NCBI RefSeq assembly: GCF_002874535.1
Contig: NZ_CP025025.1
Coordinates: 1,473,526 to 1,537,525, forward strand
Direction of reading: 5' to 3'
Source of the DNA: Mesobacillus jeotgali
GTDB lineage: Bacteria; Bacillota; Bacilli; Bacillales; Cytobacillaceae
DNA: 64,000 nucleotides
Shown piece by piece: positions 27,398-37,510 of the stretch (its first letter is position 1; each line of letters starts with the position of its first letter). The translations under genes and the position numbers were made by a program. The notes under the pieces are model-generated. The model was not told where the DNA came from and made no database searches. It saw only the letters and a list, made by a program, of their open reading frames with translations.

Positions 27398-27967
27398 ATG
27401 AAACGCAACAAAAGAGAACGACAGTCAATGTTGACTGAGACGATAAAAGAAAATCCTTTTATAACCGATGAGGAACTGGCTGAAAAATTTACTGTCAGTA
27501 TCCAGACAATAAGGCTGGATAGACTAGAATTATCTATTCCAGAACTTAGGGAAAGAATAAAGAACGTGGCAGAAAAACGTTTTGAAGATGAAGTCCGTTC
27601 ATTGCCGCTTGAAGAAGTAATTGGAGAAATCATTGATATCGAACTTGACCAAAGTGCTATATCAATACTTGATATAAAAAGTGAACATGTATTTAGACGA
27701 AATAAAATCGCCAGGGGGCACCATTTGTTTGCGCAGGCGAATTCACTGGCGGTAGCAGTCATAAATGATGAATTGGCATTGACGGCTAAAGCGAATATCC
27801 AATTCACAAGATCGGTAAAAGAAGGTGAACGGGTAATAGCCAAAGCCAGAGTCGAAAAAATCGATGATGACAATGGCCGGACCCATGTAGAAGTGAAGAG
27901 TTATGTGAACAATGAGCTTGTTTTTAAAGGTGAATTTGAAATGTACCGTTCAAAAAATGAAAAGTAA
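27398..27967 (+). CDS. fapR: Fatty acid and phospholipid biosynthesis repressor FapR
   Basis: Malonyl-CoA-responsive repressor of fap genes. The 189 residues have an N-terminal DeoR-like helix-turn-helix ([22 protein letters not shown], about 26-47), a linker helix, and a C-terminal hot-dog thioesterase-like domain (about 75-189) that binds malonyl-CoA. ATG with a modest GGCGGTG site. First gene of fapR-plsX-fabD-fabG, under its own operator. Confidence 0.96.
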   Translation: MKRNKRERQSMLTETIKENPFITDEELAEKFTVSIQTIRLDRLELSIPELRERIKNVAEKRFEDEVRSLPLEEVIGEIIDIELDQSAISILDIKSEHVFRRNKIARGHHLFAQANSLAVAVINDELALTAKANIQFTRSVKEGERVIAKARVEKIDDDNGRTHVEVKSYVNNELVFKGEFEMYRSKNEK

Positions 27968-27980
27968 GGGATGAAATGCG

Positions 27981-28961
27981 ATGAGGCTAGCAGTAGATGC
28001 GATGGGCGGAGACAATGCACCAAAAGAAATCGTCCTCGGAGCAATGAAAGCAGTAGAAAAATATAATGACATACATATCGTGCTTATCGGCGACGAGAGT
28101 AAAATCAAAGAGCATCTGACGAATGAAGAGCGGATTGAAATTCATCATACAGAAGAAGTAATCCTCGGGACAGATGAACCTGTCAGAGCAGTGCGCCGAA
28201 AGAAAACAGCTTCAATGGTCCTTGCAGCCCAGCTAGTTGCAGACGGAAAAGCAGATGCCTGCATTTCTGCCGGAAATACGGGAGCATTGATGGCTGCTGG
28301 TTTGTTCGTGGTTGGAAGAATAGAAGGGATCGAAAGGCCGGCCCTTGCGCCTACTCTCCCTACAATTGGCGGAGAAGGCTTCCTGCTTCTTGATGTAGGA
28401 GCTAATGCTGATGCTAAGCCTGAACATCTCGTCCAATATGCGATTATGGGATCGATTTACAGCGAGAAGGCAAGAGGAATCACAAATCCGCGTGTTGGCT
28501 TGTTGAACATTGGCACAGAAGAAAAGAAGGGCAATGAGCTTGTACGTAACACGTATGAATTATTGAAGGATGCAGACATCAACTTCATAGGTAATGTGGA
28601 ATCAAGGGATTTGCTGGATGGAGTCGCTGATGTTGTGGTGGCAGATGGATTTACTGGAAATATGGTCCTGAAGACGATTGAAGGTACTGCAATGTCGGTG
28701 TTTAAAATGCTTAAATCAGCTTTGACTTCCAGTTTTAAAAGCAAGATGGCTGCGGCTGTTCTAAAGCCGGATCTGAAAGTGCTCAAAAATAAGATGGATT
28801 ACACAGAATATGGCGGGGCTGGTCTTTTCGGCCTTAAGGCACCTGTAATCAAAGCTCATGGATCATCTGATGCAAATGCGGTGTTTAATTCAATCCGTCA
28901 GGCGAGAGAAATGGTAGAGAAGGATGTTTCCGGAACGATCAAAACTGCCGTGGAAAAATGA
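27981..28961 (+). CDS. plsX: Phosphate acyltransferase PlsX
   Basis: Converts acyl-ACP and phosphate to acyl-phosphate, the acyl donor for PlsY in phosphatidic acid synthesis. The 326 residues begin [18 protein letters not shown]. They contain the conserved [33 protein letters not shown] and [13 protein letters not shown] blocks. Peripheral membrane enzyme. Starts 13 bases after fapR and belongs to the same FapR-controlled operon. Confidence 0.97.
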   Translation: MRLAVDAMGGDNAPKEIVLGAMKAVEKYNDIHIVLIGDESKIKEHLTNEERIEIHHTEEVILGTDEPVRAVRRKKTASMVLAAQLVADGKADACISAGNTGALMAAGLFVVGRIEGIERPALAPTLPTIGGEGFLLLDVGANADAKPEHLVQYAIMGSIYSEKARGITNPRVGLLNIGTEEKKGNELVRNTYELLKDADINFIGNVESRDLLDGVADVVVADGFTGNMVLKTIEGTAMSVFKMLKSALTSSFKSKMAAAVLKPDLKVLKNKMDYTEYGGAGLFGLKAPVIKAHGSSDANAVFNSIRQAREMVEKDVSGTIKTAVEK

Positions 28962-29024
28962 TAATTTGAAAAGTAATTGAAGTTATGATGAACGTAAAAA
29001 TAACGAGTTAAAGGGGAATCTTTC

Positions 29025-29972
29025 ATGGGGAAAATCGCTTTTTTGTTTCCAGGTCAGGGATCGCAGACAGTTGGGATGGGACAGGCCCTTGCAGATTCAG
29101 AGCAATCAGTCTCAGAAACTTTTAAAAAAGCGGACGAGGTTCTGGGTGAAAGCTTAAGCAGCTTGATTTTTGAGGGACCGCAAGAAAAGCTCACGCTCAC
29201 AACAAATGCTCAGCCTGCTCTTTTGACAACTAGTATTGCGATCTTGAATTATTTCAGCCAGTTTGGAATCAAGCCGGATTACACTGCCGGACATAGCCTG
29301 GGTGAATATTCTGCATTGGTCGCTTCTGGAGCTATCTCGTTCGAAGACGCAGTGTATGCAGTCCGCAAACGTGGCGAATTCATGGAAGAAGCTGTACCGA
29401 ATGGAGAAGGAACAATGGCTGCTGTCCTAGGCATGGACCGCCAAAAGCTAATGGATGTAACCGAAACAGTTACAGCTGGCGGAAAACCTGTTCAGCTGGC
29501 GAACTTGAATAGTCCAGGACAAATCGTAATTTCTGGTTCGAAAAGTGGAGTAGAAGAAGCTGCTGTAAAAGCAAAGGAAGCTGGTGCAAAACGGGTTATT
29601 CCTCTTGATGTCAGCGGTCCATTCCATTCATCACTAATGAAGCCGGCAGCTGAAAGATTTGAAGCTGTGTTGGACAATATTGCAATAAACGATGCGTCTG
29701 TCCCGGTGATTGGAAATGTAACTGCTGAACCGATGACTGAAGCTTCCGAATTCAAAAAAAGACTAGTGGAGCAGCTTTATTCTCCAGTACTATGGGAGGA
29801 TTCAGTGTCCAAAATGCTGGAACTCGGCGTAGATACTTTTATCGAGATCGGACCAGGTAAGGTTTTGTCTGGGCTTGTAAAGAAAGTAGACCGTTCGGCA
29901 AAGACGTTCGCAATATATGACGCAGAAACATGTGAAGCAGCTGTTGCTGCCCTGAAGGAGGAGAAGGAATGA
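29025..29972 (+). CDS. fabD: Malonyl-CoA:ACP transacylase
   Basis: Loads malonyl groups from CoA onto acyl carrier protein. The 315 residues show the FPGQGSQ oxyanion motif at 8-14, the nucleophile Ser91 in GHSLGEYSA, and the catalytic His in GPFHSSLM near 205. ATG follows AAAGGGGAA. Ends in an ATGA overlap with fabG. Confidence 0.97.
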   Translation: MGKIAFLFPGQGSQTVGMGQALADSEQSVSETFKKADEVLGESLSSLIFEGPQEKLTLTTNAQPALLTTSIAILNYFSQFGIKPDYTAGHSLGEYSALVASGAISFEDAVYAVRKRGEFMEEAVPNGEGTMAAVLGMDRQKLMDVTETVTAGGKPVQLANLNSPGQIVISGSKSGVEEAAVKAKEAGAKRVIPLDVSGPFHSSLMKPAAERFEAVLDNIAINDASVPVIGNVTAEPMTEASEFKKRLVEQLYSPVLWEDSVSKMLELGVDTFIEIGPGKVLSGLVKKVDRSAKTFAIYDAETCEAAVAALKEEKE

Positions 29973-30712
29973 GACTAGAAGGTAAGGTGGCGCTGGTAAC
30001 AGGAGCATCACGCGGGATTGGGCGCGAAATTGCTTTAGAACTTGCGAGGGAAGGCGCGTCTGTGGCTGTCAACTATGCAGGCAGTGAATCAAAAGCGCTT
30101 GAAGTGGTAGATGAGATCAAGGCGATGGGACGGGATGCTTTTGCTATCCAGGCAGATGTCTCCAACTCTGAATCAGTGACTGATATGACAAAAGAAACAA
30201 TCGAGCGTTTCGGCAAGGTTGACATACTTGTTAACAATGCGGGTATAACAAAAGACAACCTATTGATGAGGATGAAAGAGTCCGAATGGGATGATGTAAT
30301 CAATATCAATCTAAAAGGTGTCTTCTTGTGTACGAAAGCAGTTACAAGACAAATGATGAAGCAGAGAAGCGGCAGAATCATCAATATCTCTTCTATTGTT
30401 GGCGTCAGTGGGAATCCCGGTCAGGCAAACTATGTTGCTGCAAAATCCGGAGTAATCGGGCTTACGAAAACAACCGCGAAGGAACTTTCGTCAAGAGGCA
30501 TCACCGTGAACGCTGTAGCTCCAGGCTTTATTACGACAGACATGACCGATAAGTTAAACGAGGATGTAAAAACTGAAATGCTGAAGCAAATACCGTTGGC
30601 TCGTCTCGGAGAGCCAAAAGACATTGCAAGAACCGTCATCTTCCTGGCATCCGAAGACAGTGCCTATATGACAGGCCAAACCCTCCACGTAGACGGCGGC
30701 ATGGTGATGTAG
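29969..30712 (+). CDS. fabG: 3-oxoacyl-[ACP] reductase
   Basis: NADPH-dependent reduction of 3-ketoacyl-ACP in fatty acid elongation. A 247-residue short-chain dehydrogenase with the dinucleotide loop [12 protein letters not shown] (about 10-21), NNAG, and the Ser-Tyr-Lys catalytic set in [22 protein letters not shown]. The C-terminal [15 protein letters not shown] is the standard ending. Coupled to fabD by ATGA overlap. Confidence 0.97.
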   Translation: MRLEGKVALVTGASRGIGREIALELAREGASVAVNYAGSESKALEVVDEIKAMGRDAFAIQADVSNSESVTDMTKETIERFGKVDILVNNAGITKDNLLMRMKESEWDDVININLKGVFLCTKAVTRQMMKQRSGRIINISSIVGVSGNPGQANYVAAKSGVIGLTKTTAKELSSRGITVNAVAPGFITTDMTDKLNEDVKTEMLKQIPLARLGEPKDIARTVIFLASEDSAYMTGQTLHVDGGMVM

Positions 30713-30755
30713 AATATCTGGAAATAACCAGTGTAAGATTTATTGATAATTTGGA

Positions 30756-30786
30756 CACTCTTTGGGTGAGAGTGAAATAATTTTTC
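30756..30786 (+). terminator. Terminator after fabG
   Basis: CACTCT pairs with AGAGTG around TTGGGTG, followed by AAATAATTTTT. A second A/T-only dyad follows directly; some read-through into acpP is likely. Confidence 0.55.
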
Positions 30787-30810
30787 TTAGTTAAAAAATT
30801 ATTACAGCCA

Positions 30811-30839
30811 TTTATTAATTAAATGAAATCAACTATAAT
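30811..30839 (+). promoter_or_regulatory. Sigma-A promoter of acpP
   Basis: A perfect TATAAT at 30834-30839 with a weak TTTATT 17 bases before. It lies 24 bases ahead of the acpP start and explains separate high-level expression. Confidence 0.55.
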
Positions 30840-30862
30840 GGCTTGAGGGGAGGTGAACAAGC

Positions 30863-31096
30863 ATGGCAGACGTTTTAGAACGCGTAACAAAAATTATTGT
30901 TGACCGTTTGGGAGTAGAAGAATCTCAAGTAACTTTAGAGGCATCTTTTAAAGATGATCTTGGTGCTGATTCCCTTGATGTTGTTGAATTAGTTATGGAA
31001 TTAGAGGACGAGTTCGACATGGAAATTTCTGATGATGATGCTGAAAAAATCGGTACAGTTGGTGACGCTGTTAACTACATAAATAGCCAAATGTAA
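30863..31096 (+). CDS. acpP: Acyl carrier protein
   Basis: A 77-residue acidic four-helix carrier of growing acyl chains. Ser37 in the [10 protein letters not shown] motif takes the 4'-phosphopantetheine arm. ATG is preceded by GAGGGGAGGTG. It follows the fap operon but has its own promoter and terminator. Called acpA in B. subtilis. Confidence 0.98.
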   Translation: MADVLERVTKIIVDRLGVEESQVTLEASFKDDLGADSLDVVELVMELEDEFDMEISDDDAEKIGTVGDAVNYINSQM

Positions 31097-31113
31097 TTGA
31101 TCGATTTACTAAG

Positions 31114-31146
31114 AAGCTCCGTTTTTATAAACGGGGCTTTCTTCTG
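31114..31146 (+). terminator. Rho-independent terminator after acpP
   Basis: AAGCTCCGTTT pairs with AAACGGGGCTT (one G-T pair) around TTAT, followed by TCTTCT. The remaining 320 bases up to rnc are AT-rich and hold no gene that I can recognise. Confidence 0.8.
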
Positions 31147-31467
31147 TACATGGTCATCTCATACTCGGCTGCCGGATCAGAAGGTGTATTAGGCTAAGGC
31201 GGTCATGAAGAAGAAGCCTGTTTATATCCGGCAAATATTTTTATACGAAAAGCGACCATCCCCGCGAAACTAGCTTCTGTATAAAAAACTCCTTATGTTT
31301 TCCTTATAATTAAGTAATCTACTGGAATTAAGCCAAGTTTTTTTGCTTTATATACGATGTTTTTTGTAAACTGTTATTAGTCTGTATTGTTTTGTAAAAT
31401 GCATAATCATTTAAAACAGCAATTCATGCAATGACAGCTTTAAATTATGAGCAAGGTGGAATAAATC

Positions 31468-32235
31468 ATGCGCAACAATGGAAGAGAAAGAGAAAAAAAG
31501 AATATCCGCGCAAAGGAGCAGAAATTCAAAGAATTCCAGGACACTATTGGTATTCATTTTGATAGTGATAAGCTTTTAAGACAGGCTTTTACACATTCAT
31601 CCTATGTGAATGAGCATCGCAGGAAGCCCCATGAAGATAATGAGAGGCTAGAGTTTCTTGGTGACGCTGTTTTGGAACTGACTGTATCCCAATTTTTGTA
31701 TAAAAAGTATCCAATGATGAGTGAAGGAGAGCTTACAAAGCTGCGCGCAGCTGTAGTTTGTGAGCCATCGCTGGTGGCCTTTGCCAACGAGCTTTCCTTT
31801 GGTGAACTCGTTTTGCTTGGTAAGGGAGAGGAAATGACAGGCGGAAGAACCAGGCCGGCTCTTTTGGCTGATGTCTTCGAGGCTTTCATCGGTGCCTTAT
31901 ACTTGGACAAGGGAATTGAAACAGTCACTACCTTCCTAGAAGAAATTGTGTTTCCAAAAATCAATGACGGTGCTTTTTCTCATGTGATGGATTTTAAGAG
32001 CCAGCTTCAGGAGCTCGTTCAGCGGGATGGTGCAGGCTCGCTTGAATACCGGATTATGAAGGAGATTGGTCCAGCGCACAGCCGTGAATTCGAATCCCGC
32101 GTTTTCCTTAATGGGCAAGAATTGGGAACAGGGACAGGGCGCTCGAAAAAGGAAGCAGAGCAGCATGCAGCCCAGATGGCACTTGAGAAATTGAAGTCCC
32201 ATATGGAAGCGAACATGGAAGCGGGCGACAAATAG
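31468..32235 (+). CDS. rnc: Ribonuclease III
   Basis: Double-strand-specific endonuclease for rRNA and scRNA processing. The 255 residues contain the signature [14 protein letters not shown], the second catalytic acidic cluster [13 protein letters not shown], and a C-terminal dsRNA-binding domain (about 165-245, with [21 protein letters not shown]). ATG after AAGGTGG. The rnc-smc-ftsY order is conserved. Confidence 0.97.
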   Translation: MRNNGREREKKNIRAKEQKFKEFQDTIGIHFDSDKLLRQAFTHSSYVNEHRRKPHEDNERLEFLGDAVLELTVSQFLYKKYPMMSEGELTKLRAAVVCEPSLVAFANELSFGELVLLGKGEEMTGGRTRPALLADVFEAFIGALYLDKGIETVTTFLEEIVFPKINDGAFSHVMDFKSQLQELVQRDGAGSLEYRIMKEIGPAHSREFESRVFLNGQELGTGTGRSKKEAEQHAAQMALEKLKSHMEANMEAGDK

Positions 32236-32280
32236 GACGGTTCTCGCAAAAAGAAGATATATCTAGAAAGTATTACAACT

Positions 32281-32345
32281 GTCTAGCTCCAGCGCCTAGC
32301 ACCTCGAGTCGCTTGTCGGGGCTGACAAAGGCGCTTGCGCTTTTC
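32281..32345. repeat. Internally deleted copy of the interspersed repeat
   Basis: GTCTAGCTCCAGCGCCTAGC, then CTCGAGTCGCTT joined directly to GTCGGGGCTGACAAAGG and GCGCTTGCGCTTTTC. It lacks the central hairpin, with the same junction as the copy at 27256. Confidence 0.85.
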
Positions 32346-32387
32346 TTGTCATCTTAGAAATAGTTTAACTGGAAAGGGAGAGCCATA

Positions 32388-35300
32388 TTGTTTTTAAAAC
32401 GATTAGATGTGGTCGGCTTTAAATCGTTTGCCGAGAGGATCTCAGTAGAATTCGTTCCTGGTGTGACCGCTGTAGTTGGTCCTAATGGAAGCGGGAAAAG
32501 CAATATTACTGATTCCATCCGCTGGGTTTTAGGGGAACAATCAGCTAAGTCGCTCCGTGGTGCAAAAATGGAAGATATCATCTTTGCCGGAAGTGATTCG
32601 CGGAAGCCGCTGAATTTTGCGGAAGTAACATTAACCCTCGATAACGAAGATCAATCTTTGCCGCTCGATTACAATGAAGTGAGCGTAACAAGGCGTGTTT
32701 ACCGTTCAGGTGACAGTGAATATTTGATCAATAAGCAGAATTGCAGACTTAAGGATATTATTGATTTATTCATGGATTCCGGACTTGGCCGTGAAGCTTT
32801 CTCCATTATCAGCCAGGGCAGGGTTGAGGAAATACTCAACAGCAAGCCTGAGGATCGCAGGACGATATTTGAAGAAGCTGCTGGTGTTCTAAAATATAAA
32901 TCCAGGAAGAAAAAGGCAGAAAGTAAGCTTTTTGAAACGCAGGAGAATTTAAATCGTGTAACAGACATCATACACGAGTTAGAAGGCCAGGTAGAGCCAT
33001 TGAAGATTCAGGCTTCGATTGCAAAGGATTATCTACAGCAAAAAGAAGAGCTTGAACAGATTGAAGTTGCGCTTACTGCTTATGAAATCGAAGAACTGCA
33101 TGGCCGATGGGAACAGCTGTCCAAGCAGCTTGAACAGCATAAAGAAGGTGAAATCCAGCAGTCTGCCGTACTTCAGAAAAAAGAAGCGGAAATTGAAAAA
33201 ATGAGGGACCAGCTTGCTGCGCTGGATGAATCGGTCAGCGACTTGCAAAACGTGCTCTTGCATGCCAGTGAAGAGCTTGAAAAGCTGGAAGGCAGAAGAG
33301 AAGTTCTAAAGGAACGAAAGAAGAACGCTTCACAGAACAAAGGTCAGCTCGAAAAGAATATCGAGGAACTGACTTCTTCTGTTTCCTTGTTGGAAAAACA
33401 GAAGGCTGAGTACCAAGAATCAGTAAATGTATTATCAGCGGAAGCTTCTGCTCTTCAGAAAGAACTTCAGGAGAAACAGGAGCAACTAAAGCTTTACAGT
33501 GAAGATGTCGAGATTAAGATCGATTCAATCAAAAGCGACTACATCGAGGTGCTGAACGAACAGGCAGGCGCTAAAAATGAAAAAATCTATATCGAACAGC
33601 AGCTGCAGCAGCAAGCAGCCAAAGGGTCAAAGCTGGACAATGAAAACGATCGTTTTGTCTCGATTCGCGACGAAATCAATGAAAAGAAAGCAGAAATAGA
33701 GAAAAAAGTCGTTTCTTCACAGCAGGAATTAGAGGAACAGGCAAGGATCTATTTTGAAGAACAGAAGAAGCTTGAATCTTTCAAAAATAACTATGAGAAG
33801 CAAGAGAAAACACTCTATCAGGCATATCAGTACCTCCAGCAAGCTAAATCAAAGAAGGAAATGCTTGAAGAAATGGAAGAAGATTATTCTGGCTTTTTCC
33901 AAGGTGTAAAAGAAGTGCTGAAAGCCCGGGACACTCGTCTTCAGGGAATTGAAGGAGCGATTGCAGAATTAATCCATGTTCCTAAACAATATGAAACAGC
34001 AATTGAAACAGCTCTTGGCGGTGCAATGCAGCATATTGTTGTCCAAAACGAAGAGAATGCCAGAGTTGCAATTCAGTTTCTGAAGCAAAAATCCTTCGGC
34101 AGGGCAACCTTCTTACCTCTTAGCATCATCAAGGGCAAGTATCTCGCCTCATCACAGCTCGCGCTTCTTTCTGGGAATAGTGCGTATATCGGCACTGCTG
34201 CTGATTTGATTCAATTCGATCAAAAGTATGCTGAAGTCGTAAAAAGCTTGCTTGGCAATGTTGTGATTGCCAGAGATTTAAAGGGTGCAAATGAAATTGC
34301 CAAAATGCTGCAATACCGCAGCAGAATCGTCACGCTTGATGGAGATGTGGTCAATCCTGGAGGTTCTATGACTGGGGGGGCCGTTAAACAAAAATCGAGT
34401 TCATTGCTTAGCCGTAAGGGTGAATTAGAAGAATTAACAAATAAGCTAGCTGATATGGAAGAAAAGACAAACTTGCTTGAATCGAAAGTGAAATCATTAA
34501 AGGCTGAAACGCAAGCCAGTGAAGCAAGGTTGGAAGAGCTGCGAAAAACAGGAGAAGAGCTTCGTTTTAAGCAGCAAAGCTTGAAGGGTGACTTGCGGGA
34601 AGTGGAGCTGGAACAGAAGAATATCAATGAACGCTTATCGGTATACGATTCCGAAAAGACCCAGCTAGACTCAGACAAGGCAAAGCTAGAATCCAGATTG
34701 GGTGAACTTGACGGCTTATTAGCAAAGTATCGGAAGGATCTTATTCAATTTGATAAAGAAATAGAACGTTTGACTGCGCTGAAGAACTCGAATTCTACTT
34801 CCAAGGATACTCTTATTTCGGAAATCAGTGATTTGAAGATCAGCCTGGCATCCAAGAAAGAACAGCGTTCCCATGTGAAGGAAAAGCTGGATTCTGCAGT
34901 TATACAGGCAGAAGAGCAGTCGAAGAAATTGGATACCCTTATAGAAGATTTATCTCTTCTTTCCTCTGAAATGACCGATAGCTCCTCCGGAGAAACGCAA
35001 TTGGAGGAAGCGGCAAAAAGAAAGCTCCAGGACAAAAATGAAACGCTTATGCTGATTTCTTCACGGAGAAATGAGCGGCTTGAGCTTCAGAATAAGCTGG
35101 AAGATCAGGAGTTAGAATCAAAGGAGCTTAGGAGATTGCTTAAGGGCATCAATGGGGTGCTCAAGGACGAAGAAGTGAAGCTGAACAGGCTTGATGTAGA
35201 ATTGGACAATAAGCTTGCCCATCTTCGAGAAGAATACCTGCTCTCATTTGAAGCGGCAAAGGAACAGTATCCTTTGACAATTCCTGCTGATGAGGCAAGA

Positions 35301-35954
35301 AGAAGAGTAAAGCTCATCAAAATGGCGATAGAGGAACTAGGAACAGTAAATCTGGGTGCGATTGAAGAATACGAGCGTGTATCAGAGCGTTATGAATTCC
35401 TGTTGGAGCAGAGGAATGATCTCCAGGAAGCGAAGGACACATTATTCCTTGTCATTGAGGAAATGGACCACGAGATGAAAAAACGATTTGAACATACATT
35501 CACTGCCATCCGCTCACACTTTGAGTCTGTGTTCCAGGCGTTGTTCGGTGGCGGAAGAGCGGACCTGCGGCTGACACAGCCTGAAGACCTGCTGAACACA
35601 GGGGTCGAAATTGTCGCTCAGCCTCCCGGAAAGAAGCTGCAAAACCTCGGGCTATTATCTGGCGGTGAGCGGGCGTTGACCGCGATTGCTTTATTGTTCT
35701 CCATCCTGAAAGTCCGTCCAGTACCATTCTGTATCCTTGATGAGGTTGAGGCTGCATTGGATGAAGCCAATGTATACCGTTTTGCTCAATACCTGAAGAA
35801 ATACCGTGAAGAAACACAATTTATCGTCATCACACACCGTAAGGGTACAATGGAGGAAGCAGATGTCCTATATGGTGTAACCATGCAGGAATCAGGGGTA
35901 TCCAAGCTGGTATCCGTCCGGCTTGAAGATTCGAATGAACTTGTGAAGGCCTAA
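32388..35954 (+). CDS. smc: Chromosome segregation protein SMC
   Basis: The ATPase core of bacterial condensin, acting with ScpA and ScpB to compact and segregate the chromosome. The 1188 residues show Walker A GPNGSGKSNI at 31-40, long coiled coils (about 170-500 and 680-1020), a hinge (about 510-670, ending in VNPGGSMTGGAV), and the C-terminal signature LLSGGERALTAIALLF with Walker B FCILDEVEAALDEANV. Start is TTG, 7 bases after AAAGGGAG. Confidence 0.97.
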   Translation: MFLKRLDVVGFKSFAERISVEFVPGVTAVVGPNGSGKSNITDSIRWVLGEQSAKSLRGAKMEDIIFAGSDSRKPLNFAEVTLTLDNEDQSLPLDYNEVSVTRRVYRSGDSEYLINKQNCRLKDIIDLFMDSGLGREAFSIISQGRVEEILNSKPEDRRTIFEEAAGVLKYKSRKKKAESKLFETQENLNRVTDIIHELEGQVEPLKIQASIAKDYLQQKEELEQIEVALTAYEIEELHGRWEQLSKQLEQHKEGEIQQSAVLQKKEAEIEKMRDQLAALDESVSDLQNVLLHASEELEKLEGRREVLKERKKNASQNKGQLEKNIEELTSSVSLLEKQKAEYQESVNVLSAEASALQKELQEKQEQLKLYSEDVEIKIDSIKSDYIEVLNEQAGAKNEKIYIEQQLQQQAAKGSKLDNENDRFVSIRDEINEKKAEIEKKVVSSQQELEEQARIYFEEQKKLESFKNNYEKQEKTLYQAYQYLQQAKSKKEMLEEMEEDYSGFFQGVKEVLKARDTRLQGIEGAIAELIHVPKQYETAIETALGGAMQHIVVQNEENARVAIQFLKQKSFGRATFLPLSIIKGKYLASSQLALLSGNSAYIGTAADLIQFDQKYAEVVKSLLGNVVIARDLKGANEIAKMLQYRSRIVTLDGDVVNPGGSMTGGAVKQKSSSLLSRKGELEELTNKLADMEEKTNLLESKVKSLKAETQASEARLEELRKTGEELRFKQQSLKGDLREVELEQKNINERLSVYDSEKTQLDSDKAKLESRLGELDGLLAKYRKDLIQFDKEIERLTALKNSNSTSKDTLISEISDLKISLASKKEQRSHVKEKLDSAVIQAEEQSKKLDTLIEDLSLLSSEMTDSSSGETQLEEAAKRKLQDKNETLMLISSRRNERLELQNKLEDQELESKELRRLLKGINGVLKDEEVKLNRLDVELDNKLAHLREEYLLSFEAAKEQYPLTIPADEARRRVKLIKMAIEELGTVNLGAIEEYERVSERYEFLLEQRNDLQEAKDTLFLVIEEMDHEMKKRFEHTFTAIRSHFESVFQALFGGGRADLRLTQPEDLLNTGVEIVAQPPGKKLQNLGLLSGGERALTAIALLFSILKVRPVPFCILDEVEAALDEANVYRFAQYLKKYREETQFIVITHRKGTMEEADVLYGVTMQESGVSKLVSVRLEDSNELVKA

Positions 35955-36007
35955 GAAAAGCGAAAACACCTTGTTCCGTCTCGAGAAGCCTGGAGCCGTA
36001 ACTAGTC
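35953..36007. repeat. Degenerate reverse-oriented copy of the interspersed repeat
   Basis: The short smc-ftsY gap reads, on the minus strand, CTAGTTACGGCTCCAGGCTT then CTCGAGACGG and a terminal TTTTCGCTTTTC, matching the left and right ends of the repeat family with extra divergence. Confidence 0.6.
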
Positions 36008-36062
36008 TATTCATCTAACGGAAAGAGATATTTTTGAATTAAAGTAGGAAGGCGATGGAACC

Positions 36063-37067
36063 ATGAGTTTTTTTAAGAAATTAAAAGAAAAGTTTACGAC
36101 ACAGACTGAGAGCGTCACTGAGAAATTTCGAGATGGCTTGACGAAAACAAGGGATAATTTCTCTAACAAAGTGAACGATCTTGTATCAAGATACCGGAAA
36201 GTGGATGAAGAATTTTTCGAAGAACTTGAAGAAATCTTGATCCAGGCTGATGTAGGCTTTGACACAGTAATGGAACTTGTCGAGGAGCTGAAAAAAGAGG
36301 TTAAGCGCCGCAACATCCAGGACACAAAAGACGTACAGTCTGTTATTTCCGAGAAGCTAGTTGATATCTATGAGGCCGGGTCTGATGATGACTCGTTCCA
36401 GCTGAACATCCAGGAAGATGAGCTGACAGTCATTTTATTCGTCGGTGTCAATGGTGTCGGCAAAACAACGACAATCGGTAAATTAGCCCATAAATTCAAA
36501 AGTGAAGGAAAGAAGGTCCTTCTTGCAGCAGGAGATACATTCCGCGCCGGTGCAATCGAACAGCTTGAAGTCTGGGGTGATCGCGTTGGTGTCGACGTCA
36601 TCAAGCAGGCAGAAGGGTCTGACCCCGCTGCTGTCATGTATGATGCTGTCCAGTCCGCGAAGTCACGAAAGGCAGATATCCTGATTTGCGATACTGCCGG
36701 CAGATTGCAAAATAAGGTCAATCTCATGAAGGAGCTTGAAAAGGTTAAGCGTGTCATTGAGCGCGAGGTTCCGGGCGCTCCTCATGAAGTCCTGCTTGTG
36801 CTTGATGCAACGACAGGGCAGAACGCCCTGATCCAGGCTAAAACCTTCAAAGAAGCAACTGATGTGAGCGGCATCGTCCTGACTAAGCTTGATGGTACGG
36901 CGAAAGGCGGAATTGTACTTGCAATCCGCAATGAGCTGAACATTCCGGTTAAATTTGTAGGGCTAGGCGAAAAAATGGATGATCTTCAGGAATTCGATGC
37001 TGAAAGATATGTTTATGGACTGTTCGCGGACCTTGTTGAGGAAGAGGAAGCAGCGGAGGAATCTTGA
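36063..37067 (+). CDS. ftsY: Signal recognition particle receptor FtsY
   Basis: Membrane-associated GTPase that docks SRP-bound ribosomes at the Sec translocon. The 334 residues have a short N-terminal charged region, then the NG domain with G1 GVNGVGKTTTIGKLA (about 131), DTFRAGAIEQL, G3 DTAGR and G4 TKLDGTAKGG. Short A domain as usual in Bacillus. It lies next to ylxM-ffh, its pathway partners. Confidence 0.97.
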   Translation: MSFFKKLKEKFTTQTESVTEKFRDGLTKTRDNFSNKVNDLVSRYRKVDEEFFEELEEILIQADVGFDTVMELVEELKKEVKRRNIQDTKDVQSVISEKLVDIYEAGSDDDSFQLNIQEDELTVILFVGVNGVGKTTTIGKLAHKFKSEGKKVLLAAGDTFRAGAIEQLEVWGDRVGVDVIKQAEGSDPAAVMYDAVQSAKSRKADILICDTAGRLQNKVNLMKELEKVKRVIEREVPGAPHEVLLVLDATTGQNALIQAKTFKEATDVSGIVLTKLDGTAKGGIVLAIRNELNIPVKFVGLGEKMDDLQEFDAERYVYGLFADLVEEEEAAEES

Positions 37068-37098
37068 TATACCAACAAATCTCTGTAAAGAACATTTC

Positions 37099-37127
37099 TT
37101 GACAGGGAAGATGATCGTGTGTAAACT
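37099..37127 (+). promoter_or_regulatory. Sigma-A promoter of ylxM-ffh
   Basis: A perfect TTGACA at 37099-37104, a 17-base spacer and TAAACT at 37122-37127, about 40 bases before the ylxM GTG. Confidence 0.65.
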
Positions 37128-37167
37128 CTTAATGTAAAGGTATTTCACTTAACATGGGGGAATCGAA

Positions 37168-37497
37168 GTGCTTGAGAAAACGAACCGCATGAATTATTTG
37201 TATGACTTTTATCAGGCATTGCTTACTCCAAAACAAAGCAGTTATATGGCTCTATACTATCTTGATGACTATTCGCTCGGGGAAATTGCTGAAGAGTATG
37301 ATGTTAGCCGGCAGGCTGTATACGACAACATCAAACGGACGGAAGCCATGCTCGAGGAGTACGAAGAGAAGCTGTTGTTGTTCGAGAAATTCCAGAAAAG
37401 AAGTGAGCTTATTTTAAAAATGAAAGAGCTTATGGACAATGGAGAAAACAACTACGATTTAAATGAAATGATAGCCGAGCTTGAGAAATTAGACTAG
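37168..37497 (+). CDS. ylxM: YlxM family SRP-associated HTH protein
   Basis: A 109-residue protein with a sigma-70 region 4-like helix-turn-helix ([24 protein letters not shown], about 31-54). YlxM orthologues in Streptococcus and others modulate the SRP GTPases; they always sit before ffh. Start GTG after GGGGGAA. Stop 13 bases before ffh. Confidence 0.92.
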   Translation: MLEKTNRMNYLYDFYQALLTPKQSSYMALYYLDDYSLGEIAEEYDVSRQAVYDNIKRTEAMLEEYEEKLLLFEKFQKRSELILKMKELMDNGENNYDLNEMIAELEKLD

Positions 37498-37510
37498 GGA
37501 GGCACATTAT

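Noticed and set aside
31147-31467. Possible gene remnant between acpP and rnc
   Set aside because: Short frames on both strands carry stops and no recognisable motif; I see only AT-rich intergenic sequence.
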